A stretch of 64,000 bases of DNA from Symsagittifera roscoffensis (taxonomy: Eukaryota; Xenacoelomorpha; Acoela; Convolutidae), in assembly GCF_963678635.1 (NCBI RefSeq), contig NC_087063.1, positions 37,147,113 through 37,211,112 of the forward strand, given 5' to 3'. Positions 23,218 through 32,945 of this stretch are shown here, one piece after another. Both the position numbers and the translations under genes were made by a program. The notes under the pieces are model-generated. The model worked only from the letters and a program-made list of their open reading frames with translations. It did no database searches and was not told the origin of the DNA. Numbering within the stretch: position 1 is the first letter of the stretch; every line of letters begins with the position of its first letter.

Positions 23218-23748
23218 CTAACAATTATCAACAAACAAAAAGTCTCCCAAAATTTGGGACAGTTCTTTGAATTCGTTCAAAGTATGGTTGACATAGGCAA
23301 CTTGTTTCATTGCTTCATTCTCTTTTGCGGTGAACAGTCGAATCTGAATGTAGGGAGGTTTGTTAATATTGTACTTCTTGATTGTGACACACACCCTCCT
23401 TATGTTGTATGTTGCTATTTCATATACTCTATTACAGATCTCCAGCTCCTGATCCATAGTTGATTCTTTGCCAGGTTTGGCTTCATATATAGGTACGAGT
23501 CCAAGGTTTTCGGCATCGTGAATAACAGTATTCCGGAGTGTCGATAATGCTTCACTTTCTTTTTCACTAAGATAGACTTGTTGGGACTTTTCAAATTGTC
23601 CCAAATCGTTAATGTTTAATAGTTGAAAGCAGGGCTCAAAATAAAATTTCCCCTTGTAGGATTTTTGGAACCAAACAAATCTCCCAATTCTTGTTTGATT
23701 TTTTGAAAACTCAATATAATTGGGACTAGTGTCTTTTCTTGAACACAT
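23218..23748 (-). CDS. Central gene 2: intact PC4-like double-module protein, 176 aa
   Basis: Intact frame from ATG 23748 (aaaatgtgt) to TAA 23218. Module 1 (about residues 18-75): strands RIGRFVWFQKSYK and KFYFEPCFQLL, a linker, then QQVYLSEKESEALSTLRNTV. Module 2 (about 105-165): RVYEIATYNIRRVCVTIKKY, PYIQIRLFTAKENEAMKQVA. Each ends in a strand-turn-helix like the ISLNPEQWSQLK segment known from PC4. I infer a nucleic-acid-binding protein; the fold call is by eye. It is the best-preserved member of the cluster and the most plausible expressed gene. An antisense frame at 23254-23463 is a shadow. Confidence 0.6.
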   Translation of the reverse strand: MCSRKDTSPNYIEFSKNQTRIGRFVWFQKSYKGKFYFEPCFQLLNINDLGQFEKSQQVYLSEKESEALSTLRNTVIHDAENLGLVPIYEAKPGKESTMDQELEICNRVYEIATYNIRRVCVTIKKYNINKPPYIQIRLFTAKENEAMKQVAYVNHTLNEFKELSQILGDFLFVDNC

Positions 23749-23923
23749 TTTTGAAGAACAGACTGATCAGATCAAGAGAAATGAGAAAAATGATTTTGAG
23801 ATTAAATGAAAATTGAAGTAAATGTATGACTCATCATGATTTCCATTTATGGAAGTAATACCAAATAAGGAATGTTTTGTATGAAATTTACATATACCGA
23901 AATCACGTAGGCGTTACTTCTTC

Positions 23924-23931
23924 TATATAAA
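23924..23931 (+). promoter_or_regulatory. TATA box of the plus-strand central gene
   Basis: TATATAAA lies 33 bases before ATG 23964 in ttctatataaatccacaatt. A start 25-30 bases downstream would fall almost at the ATG, giving a leader of about 5-15 bases. Confidence 0.5.
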
Positions 23932-23963
23932 TCCACAATTCTCAGCAAAAATCATTCTTCCCA

Positions 23964-24540
23964 ATGGCTGCTGCTATGTGTCAAGCTCTTCCCAGCTTTT
24001 ATTCAGATGATTGTAAAAAATCGCTATTTATTTCCGTTACCAGTGATTTTTACGAAAAATACATAGTAACACAGGATTATTGTTTCTCTACCCACAATTC
24101 TTTATGTTCTTTGGAAAATTCTAAGTTCCATTTGGTTTTAGTAGGAATATCTCTTAGCCAAATTTTTCAGAGATTAGATAAATAAGTATACATATATCAA
24201 GAAATTGACTGTCTTTACAATTTGTTCAAACACAGATTCTATTCAAGTATTGTTACGTCAAGCGGAGAAATTTTCAATCAGCTTAGACGAGCTGTTCAAC
24301 ATAACTTACGATGGAGAGGAGCCGAAAAGTTGCATAGTATTGCAAAGAAACGTCTAATTCGGAAAAAATTCAAGAGACATTATTTATGTTCCAACCAGAA
24401 ACTGGCTTCCGCATAAACTCTTGGTTCAGCGTTTCTGGATAGAATTCGAAAAATTCAAAACTCAAAATATGAATCTGATTTGTTTAAGATTATTGATTGC
24501 TTTATTGATTGTCATGGTTCTGTGCATAGTGATTATGTAA
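23964..24540 (+). pseudogene. Plus-strand central gene, unknown, broken or spliced, possible C-terminal membrane anchor
   Basis: ATG 23964 after a TATA box opens 73 codons (MAAAMCQALPSFYSDDCKKS...), stopped by TAA at 24183. The same frame goes on to 24416 as a basic sequence (RRAVQHNLRWRGAEKLHSIA). The next frame over carries TDSIQVLLRQAEKFSISLDE, a stop near 24354, and then a convincing hydrophobic end, LICLRLLIALLIVMVLCIVI, before TAA at 24538. Which frame is real, and whether a splice or a frameshift joins them, cannot be decided by eye. No family recognised. It is transcribed toward central gene 3. Confidence 0.35.
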
Positions 24541-24632
24541 ACTTTGTGATAAAATAATCAATTGTTTTCAAATGTGCTCTTAAAAATTTATACTGATTAA
24601 TCTTTAAAAACTAAGCTTTAGTTCAGGAACAC

Positions 24633-24638
24633 TTTATT
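24633..24638 (-). terminator. Poly(A) signal overlapping the stop codon of central gene 3
   Basis: On the minus strand ttgAATAAAgtg contains the stop codon TAA of gene 3 within AATAAA. Such compaction is typical of viral or tightly packed mobile-element genes. Confidence 0.6.
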
Positions 24639-25284
24639 CAAATGATAAAAAAAAAATTAAATTCAATGGGAAACTTGAAAAAATGTGTAAAAAATCAAAA
24701 ATTGAGTTAATTTTCGAGTCCTTGTCACTTTCTTCTTCATGTGCCACACCATGTTTCTTTCTAAACAGAGCTAAGTTATCCTGTTGAACCTTCAATTTTT
24801 CTTTCTTGTACCTTCTATCACAAATTGTTTCAATTTTTCGCCAATCATGTAGGGAAATTCTTAAGGGACTGAAACACTCCTTCGGATCTCTGTAGAAGAT
24901 GTCAAATTCAACCATTTTTTCAAAAATAGTCATTTGTAGTAAATGTTCACTTGTAAGCAAACGAAAACTATTTCCGTATCCCAGATCGACAACTTCATCA
25001 AAGTATTTTTCATTTGAATCATATGAAAACCCGTATTTTTTTCTCGAAGGTGACTTAGACATAGCCAATTCTTTTCCAAATTCCCTAACTCTTCTACTCT
25101 CGAGTTCTCTCCATTCCGAAAGATCTATTATAATTTGCTCACTAGCTTGGGACATTTTATTAAATTTGAGAATTTTGACAGTTTCGGTGCCAATTTCAAA
25201 CTGGATGCAGTAACTCACCCGTTCTATTATGATTGGTTTCAAAGTTTGAGATAGATTTCAGTTTCTTCTAAAAATTCTTCTCAT
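24634..25284 (-). pseudogene. Central gene 3: PC4-like double-module protein with one early TGA
   Basis: The only upstream in-frame ATG is at 25284 (MRRIFRRN), followed by TGA at 25258-25260. The frame is then clean for 208 codons to TAA at 24634. Module 1: RVSYCIQFEIGTETVKILKF, then EQIIIDLSEWRELESRRVRE. Module 2: NSFRLLTSEHLLQMTIFEKM, then SPLRISLHDWRKIETICDRR. The repeated (I)ISL/DLxxWRxxE turn into a helix is the clearest sign of a common PC4-like fold. The C-terminus has an acidic stretch (HEEESDKD) and a hydrophobic tail. The next in-frame ATG (MSQASEQ) would cut module 1 in half, so either the early TGA is a lesion or an upstream exon exists. Confidence 0.5.
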
Positions 25285-25289
25285 GTCGG

Positions 25290-26320
25290 TAAAATGAACT
25301 GAACTGTGGGAGATTTTCAATTGAAATGAAATAAATATTTTTTCACCTGTAGATTTTGCTGAATTTCTCATAAAAAATGAACTCCAAAAATTTTGCAACA
25401 CTTGATTGACTTTAATTGTTTATAAAGGATTTTGTAAAATAAGAATTTTTTGTTGACAAAGATTTTTCAAAAGGGAAGAATTTCATTGAAAATTATTCCT
25501 ATTATTTACAACCCTGGTTGCGTATCTTTATTTAGATTTAAAGAACTAGCAAAATAACTAAAATCCACAAATTTTTTAATCAACGTCATCACCTTAGAGT
25601 TAGTTCTGGAATTCTGATTGGTTAATTTTTAGTGATTATTTCTAGAATTTTGAAGATTGAGAAAAATTTGGATGTTAATGTGTAATGACTTCTTATAAAA
25701 TTCAAGGATTTAGTCTGTCGATTCTAAAAATTAGAAGATTCTAGAATTTAATGAATAGTGACGTCAATTTCTGGTGGAAATATTCCACAACTTTTACTGT
25801 TCTATAAAAGTTAAAGTGTAATGACGTCATTTTCTCAGCTAGAATTACTTTTTTATTACCTAAATAATTCAAAAGCTACCTTCCTAGCTCTGTAGAGGAA
25901 TCATGTCAGACCCTCTGAATGGCTTTTTCAAATAGTTTTTCTTAAGATAATTGAATATTTTTTACAAGAATTTTGTCAAAAACAATTTTTTCTAGCCTGA
26001 ACAGTTTTTAACATATCATTATAAATAACGTTTTTTACGTATATCTATCTAAGAATTTGTTTTTTAGGAAAATGCACGTTTTTCTTGGTTTTTTCAAAAA
26101 TTACGTTGAATTTTTTTTTTTTTTTGTAAATGATAAGGCAAAAAACGCAAAACTTTAATGTAAAAAGCATGTTGACTTATTGCTTAGAAAACTTCTAATA
26201 CCCTGGTTTTCAATTGTTTCTGATCAACAGACATTTAAAAATTAGTTTTTTGAAGGATATAATTTTGAATAAAAGTTTCATAAAGATTAGCAATTAACTG
26301 TGCAAGAAAAATTGTAATGA
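25290..26320. other. Central spacer without gene
   Basis: AT-rich. It contains an inverted CCAAT site (ctgattggttaa near 25613) and several taatgacg(t/t)ca-like motifs near 25680-25830 (for example agtgtaatgacgtca), but no frame with protein character. Confidence 0.5.
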
Positions 26321-26324
26321 TTTA

Positions 26325-26690
26325 TTTCGGCAAGATGGGAAAAGTGTTTCAATTTTTTGAAGCGTATGCGAAAATTGTTTCATTTTTTTTGTACAATTGC
26401 GAAAATTGTTTCAATCTTTTTGACGAAATGCGAAAAGTGTTTTAATTTTTTTTGACAAAATGCGAAAAATGTTTCAATTTTTTTGACAAGATGCCAAAAG
26501 TGTTTCACTTTTTTTGACAAGCTGCGAAAAGTGTTTCACTTTTTTTGATAAAATGCGAAAAGTGTTTCAATTTTTTTTGACAAGATGCGAAAAGTGTTTC
26601 ACTTTTTTCGACAAAATGCGAAAAAATTTTTACTTTTTTTCGATAAAATGCGAAAAGTGTTTAAATTTTTTCTACAAAGTGTTAAAAGTG
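26325..26690 (+). repeat. Minisatellite, about 31-bp unit, about 11 copies
   Basis: The unit is of the form gacaagatgcgaaaagtgtttcactttttt. The atgcgaaaa core recurs near 26428, 26460, 26491 (atgccaaaa), 26522, 26553, 26586, 26618 and 26648, with more diverged copies from 26336. The open plus frame here is only repeat translation. Confidence 0.9.
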
Positions 26691-26904
26691 TGTAAATGAT
26701 GCAAAAACCATTAGGTAACTTTTTACTTGTGTACAATTTTTTTAGTGTTTTTCCGAATATGTGTGCAAAAATTAGTTCGGAGCTCTAAATTAAGTTCTAA
26801 TTGTTTTTCAATGGTTTACCTTGAACCTCTCATCTGTTCTCATAATTAAAATGAAATTGAAGAAAATAATTAATTAAAGAAAACGAAGTCAATACCAAAC
26901 AACC

Positions 26905-26910
26905 TTTATT
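26905..26910 (-). terminator. Poly(A) signal of central gene 4
   Basis: AATAAA on the minus strand (top-strand tttatt) lies 11 bases after the stop codon at 26922. Confidence 0.6.
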
Positions 26911-26921
26911 TACAAAAACAT

Positions 26922-27416
26922 TTAATCAAAGAGCTGTCGAGCAGCAGAAGAGTTCTGGAGGTACTCTATAGAACGCAGAGCTGGACGAGGTTCCATTGCT
27001 GGTGGTTGTTGTGGAGCTGGAGGTGTCATTGTTTCTGAGAAACCTTCATCTTCATCTATTGTGATGGGGTTTTCGTCTGATCCTTCCACCTCCCAAAGAA
27101 AGAGGAAGTCGTCGACTGGTTGAGCCACAAATATTGAGTCCGGAATCTCGGGATAGTTCATTCCCACATGATCAGAAACTTCCTCCATCATTTGCATTTC
27201 TTCAAGTTGGTTCTCTGTCATGGGTACTTGTGTCATATGATGTTCGTTAAAATCCCTTCGCATCACTTCCACCATGTGCCAGACTTGGATTGGGATGTCC
27301 ATTCGTGCCAGAAAAACTCCAGAGACTGTTTCTCGCACTTGAATTTGTACTGCGAAAATTCTACAGAGTACATAAGGTTGCTGTTTTGCACTGAGAAGAT
27401 CATTTTGAGCAATAAA
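26922..27416 (-). CDS. Central gene 4: single PC4-like module with acidic/proline C-terminus (start unclear)
   Basis: The frame is open from beyond 27416 to TAA 26922. It encodes PYVLCRIFAVQIQVRETVSG, VFLARMDIPIQVWHMVEVMR and RDFNEHH, three strands and a helix in the PC4-like order. A strongly acidic, Met/Glu-rich and Pro-rich tail follows (LEEMQMMEEVSD, ITIDEDEGF, PPAPQQPPAMEPRP). Base use is more GC-rich than its surroundings. No in-frame ATG precedes module strand 1; the first is MDIPIQ inside the module. A good splice acceptor (ttttactctttaactcag) sits exactly at 27417, suggesting an upstream exon I cannot find. An ATG at about 27400 opens a competing frame (MIFSVQNSNLMYSVEF...). Confidence 0.5.
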   Translation of the reverse strand, partial: FIAQNDLLSAKQQPYVLCRIFAVQIQVRETVSGVFLARMDIPIQVWHMVEVMRRDFNEHHMTQVPMTENQLEEMQMMEEVSDHVGMNYPEIPDSIFVAQPVDDFLFLWEVEGSDENPITIDEDEGFSETMTPPAPQQPPAMEPRPALRSIEYLQNSSAARQLFD

Positions 27417-27591
27417 CTGAGTTAAAGAGTAAAAACAAGAAAGAGCTGATAAAAGGGTGGCTGACGGAAGATAAGTTGAAATTAAGGTAGTTAGAGCTGA
27501 GAAAGGAGGTAGTTGACGGTAGTTAAGTTGAAAATAAAATGATTTTTAGTTAGGAGTTAGGGGTACCTTCAACTCGAATGTGTGGGTTTGA

Positions 27592-27780
27592 CCAATCAGA
27601 ATTGATTTTCCTTATTTGGATTGTAGTCGTGTCCAATCAGATTTCAGCTTCCTTTTATGGCGTTCTTGGATAAAAGTCGTGTCCAATCGGAAACAAAGCT
27701 CCATTTTGGATATTGTCGTTTCCACTCACAAAAATGTTTATTTTGTTCTAGTTGTCGTATTCAATCAGAGAAATGTTTAA
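27592..27780 (+). promoter_or_regulatory. CCAAT-box cluster upstream of central gene 4
   Basis: ccaatcaga at 27592, ccaatcaga at 27633, ccaatcgga at 27683 and a degenerate tcaatcaga at 27771 recur about every 40-90 bases within a diverged tandem repeat (gtagtcgtgtccaatc). It lies 180-360 bases upstream of the gene 4 frame on the opposite strand; NF-Y sites work in both orientations. More inverted sites at 28723 and 28778 mirror those of the left arm. Confidence 0.5.
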
Positions 27781-28969
27781 AGACTTAAACCTTCCAAATC
27801 AGTAAAAATATACACAAAATCAATTGCAGCAAAAAATGACCAAATGTTGTTTACCTTAAAAATAAGAAATTTTGCTGATATTAGTAACAAAAGAATAGCG
27901 AACAAGTAGCATCGCTACAAAGTTTTTCATCAAGATAATTGAATTTTTTTATGTAATCAATGAGAAATTCTTGATTTTAAAGTAGATAGTCAATTTCTTT
28001 GATTTTGATGTAAATTTGGGAGGATAACTCAAATTTGATGAATTTTTCAAAGCAAATCTCTGGAAATCTGATTCCAAATCGAATCAAGCAGGATTTTCAA
28101 CTTTGAAAATCCTTAAAGAAATGAAGGAATAAAGAACTTTGCTGGGGAGTTTTTACAAATTTGGGTATTGAGTAGGAGATAAAAAGACTTTTTGATATAT
28201 TATCGTACGACTTTTTGATTATTTTCAAATTCTCGAGAATAAACAAAATTTCTTTCCTTGTGATGTGTAATTCAACCGTAAGTTTGAAGCTTTGACACGC
28301 AATATGTGGATCACAAGTAAACTCTTTGATTGAGTAAGTTTCTCTGAAGAGTCCTTTACTTAGTCAGAGAACTCTATTTTGGACAACATAAACGTCCAAA
28401 AAATTGTGAAGAAAGTAAGATTCAACATCTATTTCATCAATAAGAAAATCAATTGGATTTTTTTCCTTTTTTCTTGTAAAGTAAATCGAGAAAATTCAGA
28501 TGTTTTTTGATAGAAATTTTTCAAATATTGTTTAAGTTTTTTTTAAAATAATAAACAGTTCACTTTTACAAAAGGCTTGATTCTAATCTGTTGTGTTACT
28601 AAAAGAATATTCAATTCTGATCATTTGATATTGAAATTGTTGAAAGACCCATGAGATGTAGAACTCAGTTTTGGTTGGTTGACATAAAATTTATTGAAAT
28701 TTCCATGAACATTGAAAGTCGATTCTGATTGGTTGATATCAGAAAAGATAAAATTTTCCTTATAATTAATGCTCGACTCTGATTGGTTGATAGCAAAACT
28801 TTTGAAAACTCCATGGTTAGATTGGATAAATTTAATTTCAGCTAGACTAAATAGTAAATCCATTCTGATTTTTTTCACGTTAAAAGCAATTGGTTGGTAA
28901 ATTTGCTTTTACTATTGAGTTTTATTCATTTTTTGAAGTTATTCAATTTTTTTTTCTAAAAATGTGGGA

Positions 28970-29214
28970 CATTCTAAATCGCCCATTTTTTCTTCTTCTA
29001 CTTATTGAGATGACGTCATTGAATAGAAACGAAAGAATTGCAAGTCTTGATGTGGAAGAGAATACACTCGCTTACACGCATCAAGACATCGAAAGCACTG
29101 TGACGTTTTAAAGTGTTCCAATTGTAACTTTCATACATATAGCAGCAAGGAACTTACTAATCATATCAAGAAGAAGCATTGTCAACATAATGTTGAATTA
29201 TGTGCTCAGTAGTC
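28970..29214 (+). pseudogene. C2H2-type zinc-finger gene remnant, right arm
   Basis: The frame from 29051 reads CGREYTRLHASRHRKHCDVL, then KCSNCNFHTYSSKELTNHIK and KKHC, ending with TAG near 29212. Here the stop seen in the left arm is absent (CGA in place of TGA). A one-base deletion just upstream (agtcttgatgtgg versus tgtcttgaatgtgg) instead removes the first cysteine of finger 1 from the frame. Two fingers of about 22 residues. Such fingers bind DNA or RNA; the role in the element is unknown. Confidence 0.6.
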
Positions 29215-30839
29215 TCAAAACACACTCCAAGAGAAGGTAAAACTGATATGTTTTTAATTAAAACATAGTAGAAAATACTTTGATAATAATTTTTACTGAA
29301 TCTGAAAAGACTATACACTAAATTTGAAAAACATCTAGTAAAAAATTTACAGTTTTATCATCATTATTGTTGTTTTGTCATATTCAAAGGTTCTGATTGA
29401 TGATAAAACCAGCAACAACCGAGTTCAAATTGTCTTGAAACTTTCAATGGAAATCGATCCGAAAATCTTCCATCTACTGTGAAAACTCCATGGGTTGCCA
29501 GCTTGCGGGGATTTTGTTGCGATAAATTTGTAGTAAAAGTGAATCACATACGCTAAGGAGTGCTTAAGTATTTGATGAAATTTTAAAAAAAAACTGGATA
29601 TTTATGTAACATTGATTTATTGAAAGGTTTTACCTAGTAACCATTTTAAAATTTTATTGCTTAGTGCTTGTAAGAGTAATCATAGAATAGAGCGTAGCAG
29701 ATATTGGGGATTGATTTACTAAGAATTATGGTTTTCTTTTGCTTTTTTTTCTACGATTCAGAAAAGAAAGTGATAGTTGTCCTGGAAAATATGTATTTTC
29801 TGCTAACATCTGAAAATTTCAAGATAATAATATACATCATTCTCAACCAAAAATTTACTTCAAAACCGAAATTCAGAGTTGAAACAGCAATATAAAATTA
29901 TCAAGAAGAGAAAATCATTTGAAGACGTTTCGCAAAGGATTCATGGTATTAATTCAGCTTCAGATTGTTGAACGTTCGTTGAAAAGATACATTTTCCATC
30001 AAAAATTCATTTTTCAAATAATATTTTTTGTTCAAATTGAATTAATTTGATAAATAGAAGATGAAGCAGAAACTGAGAAAATGAGATAGAAACTCAATTA
30101 AATTCATTGGGAATTTTGAGATAATTTTACTAAAATTTAGCTTATAAACCATATTTTGAGAAAAACTCCGACATAAAAAGGGTCAAAGGTTGGTATTTAT
30201 GTGTAATTCATTAGAAAAGTTTGTTATCCTTTGATATATAAGGTAACTTTTTATGAAAAATCAGATGTTTTGAGGATAATTTTTGTAAAACAAACTCAAT
30301 CCGACATCTTTTGGAAGAAGTACATGAAGCATAAAGCAAAGACAGCTTTTAAGATCTACATTTCACAATTTTTTTAAACTAGATAGAGTTTTCTTTTGCT
30401 TAATAAAAATCCGAAAATTACACAATTGTTCCAGTTTGCACTTTGATTTCGTTTGCTAAATCATTTTTTGAGACGCGCTCTTTTAAAAATTTTTAGATAT
30501 TGTAGATGTTAGAAACTAGGTTCCTTTGCGTATTTCCGGAGGTTTTCAGAATATAACTAATAAATGTGCTCCTAATTTGTTCTTAAATTGTAAAAATATT
30601 TATTTTCTCATTTTTTACATTTTTTTTGAATGTTTTAAGCAGCACCGATTCTTTCTCACTTGGAGATTTTTGAGAAAAAGTCCCTCATAAATAAGAAAAA
30701 AAGCTATTTAATATTTGTTTTGCAAGCAAAACGATATTTATTGACCCAAAAATTGTAATTTTGCTTAAATAATTTACTGTATCAAGACAACCTTGAGGAA
30801 GACAATTACAATTTTTATCGTAATAATCAGACGGTGTCA

Positions 30840-31260
30840 ATTCTAATTTCATCTTTACCAGCAAATTGTTCGTTCAATTGATACAATTTTCCTCCTAAAC
30901 TCTCCAGTTTTGACTAAATTTTCTTGCAAAGTGTGTTCAATAGCGAAAACATGTATTAAGTAGAAAGCAGGAATAACCTTAAAGCATAGAGCATTTCTAC
31001 AGAAAATCATGAAAAAATGACTATTTTTCCAGAAAAGTGATAGACATTTATCCCAAAAGTTGTATTTTTGCTTAAATAGTTTACTGTAGCACCTAACGAG
31101 GGAAACTTGAGGAAGACATTTACAATTTTTATCAAAATAATTAGACGGTATCAGTTCTAATTTCATCTCTGCTAGCAAATTGTTCGTTCGATTGATACTA
31201 TTTTCCCCCTAAATTCTCCAGTTCTGACTAAATTTTCCTGCAAAGTGTGTTCATTAGCGA
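30840..31260 (-). repeat. Right-arm copies of the 314-bp repeat (about two)
   Basis: It mirrors the left array: cagacggtgtcaattctaatt and cagttctgactaaattttc motifs at about 30830-30925 and 31145-31240. The open frame at 30855-31178 here is a by-product of the repeat and shows no protein signature. Confidence 0.7.
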
Positions 31261-32624
31261 AACCATGTATTAAGCCGAAAGTAAGAATAACCTTTAAAAA
31301 TAGAACATTTCTACGGAAAATCGTGAAAATTATGTTGCAGAAGCAACAGAGAGATAATCATCACTTATGAAGAAGATTTTGTTGAATTTGAGCCAATATC
31401 GAATAAATTTTTAATAAAAATTTATCTCATTTTTAGTCAATTGTAGCAATTAACTGTTCATTTTTCATCATTGATCTGAAAATTTGTACTATTAAGGTGA
31501 ATAACTTCTCTGAATTTGTAATTTTTGTACAAATTTGGGTTAATCATTGAGCAAAAATCTAGAAATTTTATGGAATTTTGCTCTTAATGTTCATTTGTAT
31601 TGAGAGTCCTATTTCAATTCTCCCTGAATTGGACAAAAAATTAGTTAAATATCCAATTAAAAGGTTGAAAATGGAAAATTTTTGACAAATTTGAATAATT
31701 TTTAATTTACTTTCTTGAAAATTACGGTTATTTTCACTATCTTCCACAAGTTTCAATTTCAATTCAGCTTTTATGAGCTCTCTTGTTAATGTTGAGAGCA
31801 TTATATAACCCGCTTTGTTGCTCAAATAATGCTAAAATTTATCGTATTTCAATTTTTTGTTTGAAAAAATTGCAAAAATCCATATTTCTATTCAAAGTTT
31901 TGTATCAGTGTCTCAACATGATGCCAATTGAAATACAATTTGAGCTTAATTTTAAACTGTAAACGTATTTACTTTTTATTCAATTAGATCAGAAGCAACA
32001 AAAAACTAGCCAAAATCTTGAGATTTTTGCAGTTTGTTCCAAAAATTTTGAAATTTTTGCAATTTATTCCGAAAATTTTGAAATTTTTGTATTTTTTTCC
32101 CAAAAACTTGAATTTTTTGCATTTTTTTTTTCCAAAAATTGGATTTTTTTTTGAAGTTTCAGTAAGTTTCGGCATAAATTCAGGTAGATAGAAAGTAAGA
32201 TTATCCAATAAATTAGATCGAATTACAATAAAACTTATAGTGTTTTAAAGTTTTTATGAAAAATTTTCAATTTTTGTGACAAAATTTCCAAGTTTTTGAA
32301 CAAAAACTCTTAACATTGACTTACCATGTACAATTAAACTGAATACATAACCTTAATTTCTAAACCTACACATAATGAGACAGTATTAATTACCAATTAG
32401 ATAATGCGAGCCAAAATTTTTGCGAAAAAAAACTAGAAATTTCCACGCAAAAACCAATTTTTTTTTCAAAAAACATGACTTTTTTCTCGAAGTTTCGTTA
32501 GGTTTCAGTATAGCTTTAGATATTTTTCTCGTTGAATCAAACCTATAAAACAATAATCAAAACATCTAAACCGTAGAAGCTAGCTAAGAAACGCAAGTAT
32601 CGGCAAAATCGAGTTCAAAAAATT

Positions 32625-32945
32625 CGGGCGCCAAAATTTTTTCTGAAACTTACCATCTGAAACCTTACCATCTTAATACATAGGAAACCTATTCCCTATC
32701 TTAATACATAGGGAAATCTATTCCCTAATGAGTTCCTAATTCCCTACAAGGAATTTCTTATACATACGGAAAGCTATACATGGGAAATTCGGGCGCCGAA
32801 AAAAAAAACTTATCATCTTACCATCTGAAACCTCTTATCTTAATACATTGGGAAACCTATTCCCTATCTTAATACATTGGGAAATCTATAGCCTATGTTA
32901 ATACATAGGGTGCGGACCGGATACTCTATAGCCTATGTTAATACA
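32625..32945 (-). repeat. Right terminus: mirror of the palindromic left end
   Basis: It contains gcctatgttaatacataggg at 32891-32910, a perfect 7-bp stem with a TAAT loop, a second related unit at the extreme end, and the mirrored ggcgcc and ccctatcttaatacat units. Confidence 0.6.

Larger units (their letters stand above)
16603..32945. mobile_element. 16.3-kb element with 4.3-5.4 kb terminal inverted repeats
   Basis: The ends tgtaataacataggctatag (left) and tgtattaacataggctatag (right, inverted) begin long inverted repeats that run inward 5.35 kb and 4.3 kb and flank 6.7 kb of unique sequence. The element sits in the integrase gene of the giant retroelement, which resumes in the same orientation on both sides. 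The centre holds four minus-strand genes of apparently common fold and one plus-strand gene. The arms each hold a zinc-finger pseudogene. I find no transposase, DNA polymerase, ATPase or capsid gene. There is no clear target duplication (left flank ...ccccca, right flank attttg...), and target sequence is missing. Confidence 0.8.
28628..32945 (-). repeat. Right terminal inverted repeat
   Basis: Inverted counterpart of 16603-21955. Similarity ends at about 28628, where the left arm is at about 21955; beyond this the central sequence is unique. The arms differ by scattered substitutions and small indels, so they have diverged since the element formed or last converted. Confidence 0.9.

Noticed and set aside
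30855-31178. 107-codon minus frame in the right arm
   Set aside because: It is made of the 314-bp repeat and is broken in the left-arm copies.
16603-32945. Polinton/Maverick identity
   Set aside because: Size fits, but no PolB, integrase, ATPase, protease or capsid motif is visible and the ends do not start with the usual AG.
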